DNA of 64,000 nt from Thermoguttaceae bacterium. GTDB taxonomy: Bacteria; Planctomycetota; Planctomycetia; Pirellulales; Thermoguttaceae. The position numbers and the translations under genes were made by a program. The notes under the pieces were generated by a model, which searched no databases, had not been told where the DNA came from, and saw only the letters and a program-made list of their open reading frames with translations. Location: positions 18,381 to 82,380 of the forward strand of contig JAFRXD010000093.1 of assembly GCA_017441605.1 (NCBI GenBank), in the 5' to 3' direction. Shown here in pieces: positions 63,217-64,000 of this stretch (position 1 is its first letter; every line of letters begins with the position of its first letter).

Positions 63217-64000
63217 TTGAAACGCAACCTTACTAATCGTCGATTATTCAACTTCTTTCGTTACAACGTCGCGAGCGCGGACGCTCGCAATTGCCCAAAA
63301 ACGCGCGACCTGCGCGTCGAGTCCCTCGAGGAGCGACAGCTTTTGAGCGCGACCCCGTTCGATTCCACTTCCGGGGCGCAAAAAGGCGTCGCGCTCGTCT
63401 CCGACTCCTTGCTCGTCGACGACCACTCTTCCGCTCTTATCGTCCCGGGCGATTATCTCCTCCAGGACGCCGTTCGCGACGAAGGGGATCTCGCTATCGT
63501 CTTAGCCTGCGGGCTTAATCCCGATAATACCGGTCAAGTTAAATGGAACGCCGATGGACGATTGACTTACTTCAACTGTAATGGGAGCGCGATCGAAACC
63601 CTCGACCTTTCGAGTTGCTCGGCGTTGGGGAACGTTTCTATTTACAATTGCGCGAACTTGACTAGTCTCGATCTTTCCAGTTTGCAATTGTTGGGTTCTG
63701 TTTCCGTTTATAACAACGCGAGTCTGACGGACTTGGATCTCGACAACGCGAGCGCAAACGACGTCCACGTTTACGCCAACGACGATTTGACTTCGTGGAC
63801 GGTAACGGGCCTGAGCGCAAAATATTTTTATTGCCATAACAACGGCGCGTTGGCGAGCTTTTCCGCAACGAATTGTTCGGTCCAGTACAATTTCGAGATT
63901 TACGAAAACCCGGTCTTGACGGCGATCGATCTTTCCGGAGCTCAATCTCTGACCAACATATGGGTCTATGACAACGCGAGTCTGACGGACTTGGATCTCG
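63217..64000 (+). CDS. exported leucine-rich-repeat protein (3' partial)
   Basis: The gene runs off the window; about 261 residues are visible. It starts with TTG, 6 bases after GAGGTGA, and no ATG is available in this region. The first residues (KRNLTNRRLFNFFRYNVASADARN...RDLRVESLEERQLLSA) copy the N-terminus of the giant gene at 54074, with DNA as well as protein similarity, so it carries the same export motif. The rest shows repeats of about 22 residues such as NNASLTDLDLDNASANDVHVYAN and LSSCSALGNVSIYN, an irregular leucine-rich-repeat solenoid. It is probably a surface protein. Its full length and function cannot be told from the window. Confidence 0.85.
   Translation, partial: MKRNLTNRRLFNFFRYNVASADARNCPKTRDLRVESLEERQLLSATPFDSTSGAQKGVALVSDSLLVDDHSSALIVPGDYLLQDAVRDEGDLAIVLACGLNPDNTGQVKWNADGRLTYFNCNGSAIETLDLSSCSALGNVSIYNCANLTSLDLSSLQLLGSVSVYNNASLTDLDLDNASANDVHVYANDDLTSWTVTGLSAKYFYCHNNGALASFSATNCSVQYNFEIYENPVLTAIDLSGAQSLTNIWVYDNASLTDLDL

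Overview
The window is chromosomal DNA of high G+C content from a bacterium that is most likely a member of the Planctomycetota, probably a Pirellulales-like lineage. This rests on several signs. Two giant surface proteins carry the planctomycete N-terminal export motif (VESLEERQLLSA). There are CSLREA / beta-helix / choice-of-anchor-Q modules, a cluster of small EF-hand proteins, and many large secreted proteins beside ordinary housekeeping genes. I found no rRNA, tRNA, CRISPR array, phage or insertion sequence.

Layout: 1-16249 is the 3' part of a giant adhesin-like gene (5' end outside the window) made of right-handed beta-helix repeats in a higher-order repeat. 16410-18366 holds UDP-glucuronate decarboxylase and ribokinase. 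18363-22177 (minus) holds a large LptC/OstA-like exported protein, preceded by a small membrane-protein ORF interrupted by an in-frame amber codon. 22451-26306 (minus) is a tight three-gene operon: a galacturonokinase-like GHMP kinase, a fusion of sugar nucleotidyltransferase and UDP-glucuronate 4-epimerase, and an aldo/keto reductase. 26551-29427 (minus) is a secreted protein that may be a carbohydrate-active enzyme. 29654-33440 is a run of four EF-hand paralogues, most with their own terminator. 33635-38415 is a run of three TlpA-like thioredoxin paralogues, two of them fused to BspA-type leucine-rich repeats and one a lipoprotein. 38804-43006 holds an AlaC/DapL-type aminotransferase, a SelA-like protein that appears to lack its PLP lysine, and an exported protein of unknown function. 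43565-47074 (minus) holds gltX and a CE7 esterase-GH16 fusion. 47305-48666 is a Tat-exported Gfo/Idh/MocA oxidoreductase. 48753-53285 (minus) holds an Rpn/PD-(D/E)XK family protein, lysA and a secreted FAD oxidoreductase. 54074-62980 is a second giant beta-helix/FN3/PPC protein. 63217 to the window end is the 5' part of a third exported protein that shares its N-terminus and has leucine-rich repeats.

Functional picture: the kinase, nucleotidyltransferase, 4-epimerase and UDP-glucuronate decarboxylase can be joined into one inferred route, galacturonate to GalA-1-P to UDP-GalA to UDP-GlcA to UDP-xylose. This would be uronic-acid salvage for surface polysaccharide. The CE7-GH16 enzyme, the FAD and Gfo/Idh oxidoreductases and the large surface proteins fit a polysaccharide-exposed lifestyle. 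Promoters resembling TTGNNN-N16/17-TATAAT recur upstream of several genes, and most transcription units end in clear hairpin terminators.
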